A stretch of 64,000 nt of DNA from Raphanus sativus (lineage: Eukaryota > Streptophyta > Magnoliopsida > Brassicales > Brassicaceae): the NCBI RefSeq assembly GCF_000801105.2, contig NC_079518.1:13834106-13898105 (forward strand). The letters are read 5' to 3'. Below are positions 13,901-28,900 of the stretch, one piece after another; position 1 is the stretch's first letter; each line of letters opens with the position of its first letter. The translations under genes were made by a program, and so were the position numbers. Under the pieces are notes generated by a model. That model was given only the letters and a program-made list of their open reading frames with translations. It had not been told where the DNA came from and made no database searches.

Positions 13901-16900
13901 TCAGGAAGAGTCAAGTGTCTGAAGGTGAAGGAGAATCTGTTCAATTCACTGATGAAGATTGGGAACGGTTAAATAAAGTCATAGGGTACAAAGAAGGTGA
14001 AGAGCAGTCAATTATCAACAATGCAAAACCTGATGCTCTCCATACATTCTTGGAGGTACACATGAGGCGTAACGCTTCAAAACTTTATGATGGGGAGAAG
14101 GAATGCCTTGCTGAGTTATCATGTGAAGATCTTAATTGTTCCATTAAGCTTTTCCCCGAGACAAAGATGGCCGACATTAAATTGGGGAGATATCGCTTGT
14201 CATCGCCAAGTGGTTCGCTTGCTGAGGTTTGTTAGGTGGAATTTGTTTTTTTGGCTACAAAACATTGTCTGTGGTATCTTAAAATCTCTTAAAAATGACT
14301 CTTCTCTTGCAGAGTGCCCCTGCCCCTCATTCTGTACTTGCTTCCTTCTGTTATAAGCCTTTTGATGCTAAAGTTGACTGGAGTCTTGTTGCAAAAGCTT
14401 CTCCGTGTTATATGACTGTGCGTGCCCTCTCTCTAACGAAATTTTGTATAAGCAGTTCTAATCTAAAAATTATGTGGCTTATTGCGGTGCCGCCTGCAGT
14501 ATTTGAAGGACTCTATTGATGGAATTGTCAACTTCTTCGAAAGCAGCACGGCTGTGAGCCAGACAATAGCTTTAGAGACTGCAGCTGCTGTACAGGTGTG
14601 TCTAATATTTGCTATGGTGTGAAAGGTTGCAAAAATGACTGCATATGGGGTTTATATACCCTAGTCATGGTAATCTCATTAATAACTGTATATCTAAGGA
14701 ATGGTAAAATGGGATCTAGTAAGTATGCAATTTCTGTTTGTTGTCAATATTTCTGTTCGAACTTCCAATTTGTAGAGCTTGATACTTGCAGTTTATTCAA
14801 AAACTGTTCGAATTAGATTTCTGATCCTTTGTTCGAATTAGATTTCTGATCCTTACTTATATCAACTGCTCGTGGGGACCCACTTTAATCATTATAATTC
14901 ACTTGCTTACCGTCACAGTCAACTATTGATGAAGTAAGACGCACTGCTCAACAAGGAATGAATAGAGCATTGAAAGATCATGCAAGGTCTGTTCGTACTC
15001 TCATGAACTCGTTGTCAAATATATGCCCATGCTTGTTTTAGTAAATGACGAATTACAAAACAACCAGGTTTCTGCTCGACTTAGATATTGCAGCACCCAA
15101 AATCACAATTCCAACCGAATTTCGTCCTGATAACCATCGTTCTACAAAGCTTCTTCTGGACTTGGGTAACCTGGTCATCCGTTCCCAGGTAAATAGAAAA
15201 GTGTCAGCTGTCAACTCTTTTAACAGTATGATTAGAATTTTCTAAATGCACATTCTCTAATGTCTATGCATGCAAATTTTGCAGGACGACTATAAGCGTG
15301 AACCGTCAGAGGAAATGGATATGTATCTACAGTTTGATTTAGTTTTGAGTGATGTGTCCGCATTACTTGTTGATGGTGACTACTCCTGGAAACAGTTATC
15401 CTCGAAAAGATCTTCTGGTAAGGAAAGCAATGTTACTTTCTTGCCAGTTATTGACAAGTGTGGGGTACTCTTAAAACTCCAACAGGTAAAATTCTGGACA
15501 TCTGGCATTTACATTTTTAGTAAAAGAGTTATGCTTCAAACTGAAGATATTTAGCACTATTGTTTCCTGTTTTGGTTTGTAGATTCGTAGGCCAAACCCA
15601 TCGTACCCATCAACCAGACTTGCCGTGCGGCTACCGTCACTAGGTTTTCACTTCTCACCGGCTCGATACCATAGGTTGATGCAAGTTGCACAGATCTTTC
15701 AAACTAAGGATGATGAGGGCTCTCACATTGTTCGTCCATGGGAAGAAGCTGATTTTGAGGGTTGGTTGTCCTTACTAAGCTGGAAGGTCAGTACGGTTCT
15801 TCGTACCGTAATCAGTTTTGTGGTTGCAAGCTCTCTGTCTTCTTGGACACTAGTTATTTATTCGATTATCAAATCCATGAATAGGGCAGAGAAGCTACAT
15901 GGCAGCGGCGGTACTTATGTTTGGTTGGTCCTTTTATATACGTGCTGGAAAGTCCTAACTCAAAATCTTATAAGCAGTACACCAGGTATGATTCGAACTC
16001 TTGCAGTTTCGTTATAGTGATAGGCTTTATAGATTAGACTTTAGATAAAATGGATGGCCTGTACAAACTCGATGAAGACCAGCACTCTTATATGTAATGT
16101 TTGCGTGTGTTTACTATGAATATAGATACGATAACCGACATGTGGAAAGACTATGACAATACTGCCTTTTTGCTCAATGTTTATGTTAACGGAGCAATTT
16201 ATAAATTAAACCGATGCTATGCACTGTATTTTATAAACTAGTGAAATCAAGGTGAAAAAAGATACGGAAGAAATGAATTTCTCTCGGATATGTTATTTAA
16301 GGGGCTTATTAAGTTTCCTTGTCTAACTAATGACCCACTAAAGTCCAGTTATCTATGTTCATAAATCTAGTGTAAAAATTCATTACCTAAAATTATATAC
16401 TGTTTCACCAAGCAGTTAAAGTTACTACTTGTTTTGATATTTTCCTAACTCCATCTGTTCGTTCTAGTTGGTCTTTGTCATACTTCTTCGCGTCTAAGGT
16501 TTTTGTATCTTTTGTAGCTTGCGTGGGAAGCATATTTACAAAGTCCCTGTAGAACTCGCCGGAGGAGTAGAGCACGTCTTGTCCATTCGCAATGCTTCTC
16601 GAATCAATGAGAAGGTTTACATCTCATTTAGTTGAATTAATAAATACAGGCGGAGTTTGGTCGCGATTTTTATGTTTTGATTGTATTTTCATCAGTGAGG
16701 GTTTGAAGATCTTGACTGTAAATTTCAATGAATTTTGGCGCTGAATATTTTAATTTTACGGTCTCTAGGTTATGGAGGATGCGAATGCACTCATATTAAT
16801 GTTTGATTCCGAAGAGTCTAGAAAAACTTGGCACAGCCGTTTGCAGGGCGCTGTCTACCGGGCGTCGGTAAATTTAATTTCAACTTTACTTCTAGTGATT

Positions 16901-19900
16901 AATAAAGCGTCTTACCGTGAGACAATTCCATTGGTGATCTGCCTGTTTATTTAGATGATTTAAGTATTAAATTTCACTTTAATGTACAGGGTTCTGCTCC
17001 CATAGCAGGTCTTTCCGATACGTCATCTGACAGTGAGGAATCAGAATCAGAACATAAAGAAGATATTTGGGATTTGTCTAGGTTGGAGAGTGTATATGTA
17101 ACCGGTGTGCTTGATGAACTCAAAATATGTTTCAGCTATGGTCATCAGGTAAATATAAATTGTTTCTGCGTGTGAAATTCCATTATTTTGGGACATGCTT
17201 TGACTGAGTATATTTTAATATAGCACGATGCTTCTTTCATGGCGGTGCTTCTTGCAAGAGAGAGTAAACTGTTTGAGTTTAGGGCAATAGGTGGGAAGGT
17301 AAATGATCTGCTTCTCACTTATCTTTGTCATTTTGTTATTCTTTTTTTTTTCTGAATGTCTGTTTGTCTTTGTCTAACCAGGTTGAAGTCTCGATGAGAG
17401 GGAGTGATATGTTTATTGGGACTGTTCTAAAATCTTTGGAAATAGAAGATTTGGTGAGCCGTTCTGGTTCAAATGAGTCTTGTTATCTAGCAAGATCTTT
17501 TATTCAGTCTTCTGTGGTGATTCCATCCTTTAAAGATGCTGAGAATAAGAGCCCTGAAAGACATGATATCTCTTCTAGTGAAGGGGAGGAAAATTTTTAT
17601 GAAGCACCAGAGATCTTGGTTGACTCCGTTGACTATACATCTCTCAGGACCCCCAGTTTTAGTCGAATGGATGGATTGCTCCCTGTTGACAACAGGAATA
17701 TCAATATGCCAAGCAGTGAGGGAATTGAGTCTCTGGACAGTTTTGTTAAGGCTCAAATAGTCATATACCATCAGACGTCACCTCAATATAAAAACATTGA
17801 TAATCAGGTCAAGAGATTTCTGTTTTTACATCTTCCAGTCCGGAGATGTTAGTTTTTTCGTTATTTTAAAGTCAAGGCTTACTTTCTTTGTGGCTGACGT
17901 TTCACACATTGTAGGTGACCGTAAGCCTAGCCACATTATCATTTTACTGCCGGAGGCCAACAATTCTTGCTATTTTGGAGTTTGTAAATGCTATCAATGT
18001 TGAGGATCCAAGCTGTGAATCTTTTGAGGACAGCTCTCCTGTCGCTGGGGAGCAAAGTTCACCGAGAAGAAATGGATTTGAAGATTCTAAGGATGCAGCT
18101 GTCAAGGGTTTGTTAGGGAAGGGGAAATCTAGAATCATTTTCAGTTTGGCACTGAACATGGCTCGGGCGCAGATATTCTTAATGAATGAGAATGGAACTA
18201 AGTTTGCGACATTGTCACAAGACAATTTGCTGACAGATATTAAGGTTTGATTGTGCTCTTTGAATTGCATTCCAAATGTTGTTTATGATTCTCCTTACTT
18301 CAGAACTATCAATATTTATGATTCTCTTCATCCCATTTGTTTGAAGGTCTTCCCGAACTCGTTCAGTATTACAGCAAGTCTTGGAAATTTACGAATCAGT
18401 GATGACAGCCTCCCAGACAACCATATGTACTTTTGGATCTGTGATATGCGAGACCCTGGAGGAACTTCTTTTGTTGAGGTATTCGTTGTTTGTTTCTTTT
18501 CACTTTTCAATTCGTTGAATGTGAATTGATGTGTAGATGAGATGCATGAGTTTTCCCGTGTTAATTTACTTTTTTATTTATTCTGTTGCTAGTTGGCATT
18601 CACATCATTCAGTGTCATTGATGAAGATCATGAAGGTTTTGACTACTGCCTCTCTGGACAGCTTTCTGAAGTGCGCATTGTTTATCTAAATCGTTTTATT
18701 CAAGAGGTAGTTCTTTCTCTCTGCATAGATGCGATTATTTTGTCTTGCTTCCTACAATCAGTCTTTGCAATGTAGGTTGCTGAATACTTTATGGGGCTTG
18801 TGCCGAGCGACTCAAAAGGGGTTGTCAAGATGAAGGATCAAATTACGGACTCAGAGAAGTGGTTTACGACTAGCGAAATTGATGGATCCCCTGCTCTTAA
18901 GTTGGATCTATCTCTTAAGAAGCCTATAATTGTTATGCCTCGACATACTGAGAGCCCTGAGTAAGTTCATGCTTGGATTTTGATTTCATCCTCCCCATCC
19001 ATTTGTTTCACCGTACACATTTTTTGTTATGATAATTACCTGGCCCACTAATTCTCTACCTGGCCCACTAATTCTCTAGACTTATCAGAGTAGCTGATAT
19101 AACTTTCTCCACTTTTCGGACTTTTATCCTTTGCAGTTACCTGAAGCTTGATGTTGTGCATATAACTGTTACCAACACCTTTCAGTGGTTTGGTGGAGAT
19201 AAAAACGAGATGAATGCCGTTCACATGGAAACTATGAAAGTGATGGTGAGAACTCTCGATGTTTGGCTGTTGGGATGAGCATGGTTCATTCTGGTTGATA
19301 TCACTTCAAATATATCAACTTTTTTGTGCAATTAGTTTTTTCCGACGACTTTTGATGAAAACAACCTTAACTTAGGTCATGGATATCAACCTTAATGTTG
19401 GTTCTGGAGCTGAAATAGGTGAAAGCATAATTCAGGATGTGAATGGGGTTTCTGTAACTATTAACAGGTCTCTGCGAGACTTGTTGCATCAAATACCGAG
19501 CATTGAAGTGTCTATCAAGGTAAGGGATAATGTTTTATATCCTGTCTGTAGCATAATACTTCTTACTCATGCGCTCTTTAAATTTCTGCTTTATCAGATA
19601 GACGAACTAAGAGCAGCCCTCTCGAATAGGGAATACCAGATCTTGACAGAGTGTGCACAGTCTAATATTTCTGAGATTCCACATACGATGCCACCATTGA
19701 CTGGTGATATTGTGGCATCTTCAAGAAACTTAAATGACTCTCTTGCTTCTGAGGATCCTAACACTGCTCAAACTGAAACAAGTGATACTTGGATTTCAAT
19801 GAAGGTTTCTGTTGTCATCAATCTGGTGGAGTTGTGTTTGTATGCTGGGACAGCAAGAGATGCGCCGTTGGCTGCTGTACAGGTCCGCTTCCGTGCACCA

Positions 19901-22900
19901 TTAATTTCAATTGCATATTTATTTAAGAGTACGCAGTTTTGTTATGTCCTTTGGAGATGCCATATAGAAGTGATTGCCCAAAATATTGTTTGATGTCGAA
20001 CTCCTGACTGAGAGTTTAGGCATATGCATATATTAAGCTCAATCTTGAAAAGAACTTGACTCAGTCTGGAATTGGTTCTCCAGAAAGACTTCAGAAATTT
20101 AATTTATGGTTTATGCAAATTTCTGCTTTATTGTGATTTTTCTTAGTAGACATGCCAATATCAGAGGCTTCTGTGTAAATTCCTTTCTAGTTCCGGGGAT
20201 CAGCAATTGATTGTTCTCATAGACTTTACATCTTCCAGATCTTTTTAATTCCTTGTTTTTTCCTAGAGATTTTATAGTAACAATCTCAAAGGGAGTTCAC
20301 AGTCGTAACAACCGCAGTGAATTAACTCCTAAATTTTTCGTGTTTGGTTTACAGATCTCTGGCGGCTGGCTTCTCTACAAATCAAATACACGCAATGAGG
20401 GTTTCCTCACTGCAACGTTGAAGGGATTCAGTGTTATTGACAACCGCGAAGGCACTGAAAAAGAGTTTAGACTTGCTGTAGGAAGACCTGCAGATTTAGA
20501 TTTTGGTGACTCACATTCTCAGACTGATGGAGATCAGGGATTAACTCACTCCCATGTAACCAGCGGGAGTAATATTAGACCGCTTCCTTCGATGCTCACT
20601 CTTGATGCGCAGTTCGGTCAGTCGTCAACTTTTGTTTCCCTTTGTATTCAAAGGCCGCAGCTGCTTGTAGCTTTGGATTTTCTACTGGCCGTAGTAGAGT
20701 TCTTTGTCCCTACTATTGGCAGTGTGCTATCAAGCGAAGAGGATAAAAACCTTAATATGGTCGACGCAATCATCATGGATCAGTCTATCTACAAGCAACA
20801 GACTGCCGAGGCGTTTCTTTCTCCTCTGGGTCCTTTAATTGTTGAAGATGAGAAATTTGATGATTTTGTTTATGATGGTAATGGTGGAACGTTATACCTG
20901 AAAGATAGACATGGAGGCGTCCTTTCTTCTCCCAGTACTGAGCCTATTATATATATCGGAAGTGGAAAAAAGTTACATTTCAGAAATGTGGTCTTCAAGG
21001 TATAGAAGTTCTTACATTACTTTTGTTAGATCTGAATTTATTTCTGTCGTCCTTTTAGTGTTTCTTACTTTTTTTCCATTCTGATCAAGAATGGCCAAGT
21101 TCTAGATTCATGTATCTCTTTGGGAGCCTACAGCAGCTATTCTGTTTCAAGAGAGGATGGGGTTGAGTTGGAAGTATATCATAATGCCCCACATCAGGAC
21201 TCCGAGAGGAAGGAGGATCCGGTGTCTCAATCTCCTAGCATCACAACCGAGAAGTCAACGGAATTGATCATTGAGTTCGAGGTTCTTATAGTTGCTAACT
21301 TTTTTTTTGTATGGCGTGATAAGCCAAGAAAAGTTCCATTTTAATGTTTCCGTGCTGCAGGCTATCGGCCCAGAACTTACTTTCTACAACACATCAAAAG
21401 ACGTTGTTAAAACGCCAGTACTCTCCAACAAACTTTTGCATGCTCAGCTTGATGCTTATGGCAGGTCAGGCTTCTCCGTGATAATATTGTTAGAGCTGAA
21501 ATTTGAGTGATTCGTTGCTTAAAGCTTGATGAAGTTTTGCACACCTGTTGTTCATAATTTTAGTCTTTCCTTCTCTTTTTTTTTCCTGGGACAGGGTAAT
21601 CATAAAGAATGATGAAATTGAAATGAGTGCTCATACTTCGGGTCTGACCATGGAGAGTAATGGAGTAAAAATTCTGGAACCGTTCGACACCTCTGTAAAG
21701 TATTCAAGTGTTTCTGGGAGGACTAACATACAACTTTCAGTTTCAAACATATTTATGAACTTTTCATTCAGCATCTTGAGATTGTTTATAGCTGTTGAAG
21801 AAGACATTTTATCATTTCTAAGGATGACATCCAGAAAAATGACTGTCGTCTGCACAGAGTTTGATAAAATTGGGATCATCAGAAGTATGTCCAGTTATTA
21901 CTGAAATTATCAGTTCATTTAATCTTTGTTACCTGGTACTTAGTACTTACATCTCATGCAGATCCCAGTACAGATCAAAAGTATGCATTCTGGAGACCCC
22001 ATCCGCCTCCTGGTTTTGCAAGTCTTGGCGACTATTTGACACCATTGTTAGTCATCCATCCTAAATTATACTTTTTCATAGGTTGCGCAAGAGCCTTTGC
22101 AACTTAACTAATTTATTTTTTTACATGGCAGGGACAAGCCACCTACTAAAGGGGTTCTTGTCGTCAACACCAATTTGATGAGAGTGAAGAGGCCTTTATC
22201 ATTCAGATTGATTTGGTCACCTCTAGCTTCCGGGGGATTAGGTGATCCTTCAACGGATGCCAAAGATGAAAGAGATAATTTGTGTTCCATTTGGTTCCCT
22301 GAAGCACCAAAAGGTTATGTGGCGTTAAGCTGTGTGGTATCAAGTGGAATTACACCGCCTCCACTGGCCTCTGTCTTCTGCATCCTAGCTTCTTCCGTCT
22401 CCCCTTGTTCTCTCAGAGATTGTATAGCAATCAGCTCCACAGATATGTATGCTGCGACGAACCTCTCACTTTTAGTAGTTTCTCACTTTCTATATACATG
22501 GATAGAATGCATGCACGAACCGAAATACACGGGGATGCATGTTCCCTTACTGTCTGTTCTTTTCTGACATTTCTCATAAGTGTCCTTTTATCTGTGTGAT
22601 CTACGATGGTTTTCGTGCGGATGTTTCAAACGAACTGGAATTCAGTTGGTAGTATCCGTTTTTGCAGATGCAGAAATTTGTTTGTTCGTTTCCTGTTTGG
22701 TGATTGACATTTCTATGTTTGCTTTTGTATCCAATGCAGTTCTCCGTCAAGTTTAGCATTTTGGCGAGTGAATAATTCTGTTGGAAGTTTTTTACCTGCG
22801 GATCCGTCTACTCTCGACTTATCAGGAAGAGCATACGAGCTACGTCATATATTATTTGGATCCCCTGGAGTCCTGCCAAAAGAATCCAGCTACGTGGATG

Positions 22901-25900
22901 TTCGTACTACTGATAATGTTCAGCCTGTACAGTCACAGCCACAGAATTCTGTCAGATCTGGTCAGCGATTTGAAGCTGTTGCTTCCTTTCAGTTAATATG
23001 GTGGAATAGGGGCTCAGGCTCGCATAAGAAAGTTTCAATATGGAGACCAATAATTACCGAAGGGATGGCTTATTTTGGAGACATTGCTGTTAGTGGGTAA
23101 GTCATAATGATGTACTATATCATTTTAGTGCATTCTCTTCTGGTTGTAAGGTGGATATTAATTACTTTCGGGGCTAAATTTGTAGGTATGAACCTCCAAA
23201 CTCTGGTGTGGTTCTTCGTGATAATGGCGAGCAAGATATCCTTAAAGCCGCTGTTGATTTCCAACTTGTTGGACGTGTCAAGAAACACAGGGGAGTAGAA
23301 AGTATATCTTTCTGGATGCCTCAAGCCCCACCGGGTTTTGTTTCTTTGGGTTGTGTTGCATATAAAGGCTCAGCGAAACCATACGATTTAACCAAATTAA
23401 AATGTGCTCGTAGCGATATGGTAGCTGGTGATCATTTTACTGAAGATAGTTTGTGGGATACCGCTGATGTGTGGCAGAGGGCAGAACCGTTTAGTATATG
23501 GGGCATAGGCAATGAGTTGAAGACCTTTATTGTCCGTAGTGGTTTGAAAAAACCACCAAGGAGATTTGCTTTAAAGCTAGCAGACCAAGATTTGCCTGGG
23601 GGAATTGATAACATGGTCATTCAGGCCGGAATTGGGACTTTTTCTGCTGCGCTTTTTGACGACTACGGTGGACTGGTATGAAAAACAAAGTAAACTATGT
23701 GGCGTATTTATCTGCGTGAAAATAATGGCGTATTTATGTACTTTGCAGATGGTTCCATTGGTTAACGTATCTTTGAGTGATATAAGTTTCGAATTACTTG
23801 GCAAAACCAACTTCTCAAAGTCAACCATCAACTTCTCCTTAGCGGCCAGGTCATATAATGATAAGTATGAAGCATGGGAGCCTCTCATCGAGCCTGCAGA
23901 TGGATTCTTAAGGTTTTTTCTTCTGTGAATTTTGTCTTATTTTAAAGCTCTTTAGTGCAGAAATGTTTAGTTCTAAAGCCCCTGTGACTGCGGGTGATTT
24001 TCTCTTTTTATTCTATTTGCTATATACTCTATATTATGGCAATTATCCATTGGGTTGCAGGTACCAGTTCAACCCTAGATCCTTTGGTGCGGTTTCTGAG
24101 TTACGCCTGACATCTACAAAGGACTTGAATGTGAACTTCTCAGTTTCAAATGCCAATACAATTATCCAGGCGTACTCTAGTTGGAACAGCCTTAGCAACG
24201 TCCATGAATACCATAAAGAGAGAGTGAGAATTTCTTCTTTGGTCCATCTGTGCCACATGGTGAAGTAGAGGCCTTAATTGGCTTTACCTTGTCTATTCAA
24301 GTAGTCACATCTTCTTTCTCCTTGATTTGTGTTTGCTACGTCTTACAGGGAGCATTTCCTCTAGTTGACAATGGAAAATCTGTCATTGAGGTGCATCAGA
24401 AGAAAACTTACTTCATAATTCCACAAAACAAGCTTGGGCAGGATATATATATCAGAGCCACTGAAATCAAAGGATTTAAGGATATTGTAAAGATGCCATC
24501 GGGGGACATGAGACCTGTAAAAGTTCCCGTCTTGACCAATATGCTGGATTCGCACCTCAGAGGAGAACTATGCAGTAATCCTAGAATAATGGTTACAGTT
24601 ATTGTGATGGATGCACAGGTACCTTTCTGCCTAAAACAAAAGTCACATTTGTCGTGATGCCTTTTCTTTTGTGTCCTCTTCTTCTACTTTTCTATATTGT
24701 TATACAGAAAGGATGTGATTTCATTTGATGCCATGTGACTTTTTGTACTGAGTTAATGATATTTGTTTTACACAAAAGCTTTGGAGAAGGTTATAGATGG
24801 AGTAGCCTTGTCTTCTCACATTCGTCTCTTTTTTGTAGATTCCAAGAACGTCTGGATTGTCTTCTCACCAGTATACTGGAGTTATACGTCTGTCTCCCAA
24901 TCAGACCTCCCCAGCGGATCCAGTGCTTCGCCAGCAATGTGCACGTACTTGTGGAAGTGTTTCAAATATGTTTTCCTCTGAACTGGAAGTCGTTGACTGG
25001 AGTGAAATATTTTTCTTCAAAATTGACTCCCTGGTATTCTCTCTTCTCCACTACATCTAACATTTTTTGTTGTCCTAAAGTTAAATTGTAACCCCTGAAA
25101 ACTGCTGGACTTTGTTTCTTTTCAATTGGGTGTGTTCCTCTTCTCCGTGGATTCTTATTTGGTTGTCCTTAAGTTTATTTTGTAACATTTTTTTTTTGTT
25201 TTCTATTTGTATTTCTACTACTTCTGTTCTCCAGAGTAGATTCATCAATACGTATTTAAATATTAAAAAAAAAGCCGAAACAGTTCATGCAATGCTATAG
25301 CTTGGCAAATCTTAGTTACTAATCTTGGTGCATGTACTTCTCTTGTACAGGAACTTGAGAATGAATCGTATTTTGAGTTTTTCTTTCTGGTTATCATTTT
25401 TTGGTCTTTCAAGATCAAGGTTACCGCGGCTTTGATATTTTCTTGTTCTTTTGTTTTTCCAGGATGACTATAGCTTGGAATTAATTGTGACAGACATCGG
25501 AAATGGTTTGTTTCCTTAGTTCGTGTGGCGTATATCTCTCGCACTTGTTACTTTCCTTTTGGTATATAAATTAGTGTTGTTTTCACGATTTGCAGGCGCA
25601 CCTGTTGGCACTTTTTCAGCTCCGTTGAAGCAGATAGCACGTATGAAGGACAACCTATACCAGCATAACTATGCCAATGACCTTGTCTGGTTAGACTTGT
25701 CCACAACTGAAACCATGGTAAAATATTTTAACTTGGCCTGCCTTTCGCGTCTAGAATAGATATTAAAAATGTACTAAATACATGCATGTAAAAAATGTCT
25801 CGGCCTTTTGGGTTCAAAGATTGCGTGCAATAGTTTTCTTAAATTGGTAATGAATTGCCTTTTTCCTTGTTTCGGTAGAGCATGGACCAAGGGGATCAAA

Positions 25901-28900
25901 GAAAGAACTGCGGAAAAATAAGATGCGCTGTACTGTTGCCAGCTAAATTGAAAATGTTGGACCAAAGCAAATCCTCAAGTGAAAAAAAATCTGGATTTAT
26001 TCAAGTAAGTCCTAGCATTGAGGGTCCTTGGACGACAGTGAGGTTGAATTACGCTTCGCCTGCTGCTTGCTGGCGATTGGGAAATGATGTCGTTGCAAGT
26101 CAAGTTAGTATGGAGGATGGAAACAGATACGTAAATGTCAGGTCCCTAGTTTCGGTGGAAAACAATACTGACTACCTTCTTGATATCTGTCTGGAGGCCA
26201 AAGCCCGTTCATTTCCAAATATATCAATTGGGTTGCTGAAACCTGGCGATACATTGCCGGTTCCGTTATCAGGATTGACACAGTCTGCATCGTATGTTCT
26301 GAAGCTGAAGTGTGTAGTGCCTGATGGTTCTGATGAATATTCTTGGAGTTATGTGGTTTCAAGGCCTGGGGAACCAGAGGTTGCTTGTGAATCAGAGTCT
26401 GAAATATGTATATCTTCTCTTACTGAATCTGAGCACTTGCTATGCTGTACTCAGATAAGCAGTACTTCCGGAGATAATAAAAAATTATGGTTCTGTTTGA
26501 AAACCCAAGCAACAGAAATCGCAAAGGATATACGTTCGGACCCAATTCAAGACTGGACTCTTGTGGTCAAATCACCATTTTCTATAGCAAATTGTCTTCC
26601 ATTTGGAGCTGAGTACTCAGTGCTTGAGAAGCAAGCCAGTGGTCATTGTATTGATCAATGCAGAGATGTCTTTGGTTCTGGGGAAACTGTGAAGGTGCAT
26701 ACTGTCGATATAAGGAACCCTTTATACTTTACTTTGCTGCCACAAAGAGGATGGCTACCAGTGCATGTAAGTTGGGAAATCGAACCTATATTTTTGTTCC
26801 GTTTCTTTTACTCCCCCTTGTATATTTATTAGGTTTATCGAATTTGGCAGGATGCTGTCCTTATATCTCACCCAACTGATGTCCCTGCAAAGACAATTAG
26901 CCTAAGAAGTTCTGCCACTGGAAGGTCTTGTTCTTTCTGCTGAAGTGTTACAGTTAATAATTGTTCTGGGTTTTTTGGTCTCATACTGTTAAAATATATG
27001 CGAACAGGGTTGCTCAAATAATACTGGAGCAAAACTATGATGACCAGCAGAAAGTTTTGACGAAGATGATCAGAATCTACGCTCCGTTCTGGTTTTCGAT
27101 TGCGAAGTGTCCCGCGCTTACACTTAGACTTCTAGATCTGCCAGGGAATAAGAAAACAAAAAAAATTGGTCTTCCATTTCGAAATAAAAAAAATGACGAA
27201 GTAGTCCCGGTGGAGATAACTGAAGAAGACATATATGAAGATCATACAATTGCTTCTAATTTGAATTTCAAACATATGAGCCTTTCAGTGTCTATATCTC
27301 AATCTGGCAATCAGCAAAATGGTCCTGCAAAAGATCTTTCTGCCCTTGGTGACATGGTCAGTTGTATGCTATTTTATTTGTTCGGTATACTAGTTTCTCT
27401 AAAACTGAGCTTTTCTGGCCTTATCATTTTTTTCAATAGGATGGATCTTTGGATGTGGATGCGTATGATCCCGAAGGAAAATGCATGCGGCTATTTCTGT
27501 CTACAAAACCTTGCGGTTATCAGTCAGTTCCTACAAAGGTAATAAGCAGTTTATCTTCTACACCTTCTCTATTATTACTTACTGACTCGAATTTTTTTTT
27601 CTCAGATCATATCTGTACGACCATTCATGACATTCACCAACAGGATCGGTGAAGACATATATATTAAACTGAACAGTGATGATGAACCAAAAGTACTCGG
27701 TGCATATGATTCTAGGGTCTCCTTTGTTTTCCAACCAAGTGGGAGAGATGAACTTCAGGTGAGGTGTTAATGTTGAAGAATCTTTACCGTTAGCTGTTCC
27801 TCATATTATTGCTTTAGTCAATAGTTGCAAAACTGCAAGAAAAAGTTTTGGATAAGGCTGTTGTTTAGGATGTTCACTGGAAGCATGTAGTATGATACTT
27901 GCTCAGTCAAATCAGTGATATTTCTTGAAGTGTAGCAGTGAATAACAGTTTGAATGCAAGTGGATTGTGTTCTATGTTGTTAAATTGTTTGGCATGTGGA
28001 TGCTTCCCCTGGCTACCATTTTGAGAAATATGTATCATTTTGTTATTACCTGGCCTAATTTCAGGTGCGGTTAAGAGAAACAGACTGGTCATTTCCTATT
28101 CAAGTTGCTCGAGAAGACACAATTGTTCTTGTATTAAGGAGTCAAAATGGTGCTCGTAGATTTTTGAAAGCAGAGATACGAGGATTTGAAGAAGGTTCAC
28201 GTTTTATAGTTGTATTTCGACTTGGACCAAGCAATGGTCCTATGAGGTATCTTCTCTAAGATCGACATACATACATCTTTGTGAAACCATCATTAATTTT
28301 CTCATATCTTTTGTGAACTTTTTTAATCCAGGGTTGAGAATAGAACGACTGTCAAAAGAATCAGTGTCCGCCAATCTGGTTTTGGTGAAGATTCGTGGGT
28401 TTTGTTGGAACCTCTTACCACAGTAAATTTTGCTTGGGAAGATCCTTATGGTCAGAAATTTTTGGATGCTAAGGTTGAAAGTGACCACCGCTCTGGGGTT
28501 TTTAGACTAGACATGGAAAATAGTGTTGTGGATTCTGAATTGTGTAGGGACTTAGAGGTGAACTTTCATGTTAAAGAAGTCGGTGACGTCAAGATTGCTA
28601 GATTCACTGATGATGACAGTACGTCACAGAGTCCTCATGAAATCATATCTTTGACATCGGTTGGGAATCATGGATATTCTACTTCTCAGACACCTTCAGA
28701 ACACAAGACCACCACTCTGGAGTTCATTGTTGAAATGGGACTAGTGGGGATCTCACTTGTAGATCACACGCCAAAAGAGCTATCATATTTTTATCTTGAA
28801 AAAGTTTTCGTATCTTACTCTACTGGGTATGATGAGGGAAGGACTAGCAGGTACGCTCTATATTGCAGTACTGTTCTTTTTATTCTGTTTTCCCGTATAT

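Noticed and set aside
22405..22599. Extra frames inside the VPS13 gene (several of 60-130 codons)
   Set aside because: They are out-of-frame or read into introns; the in-frame exons explain the conserved protein.
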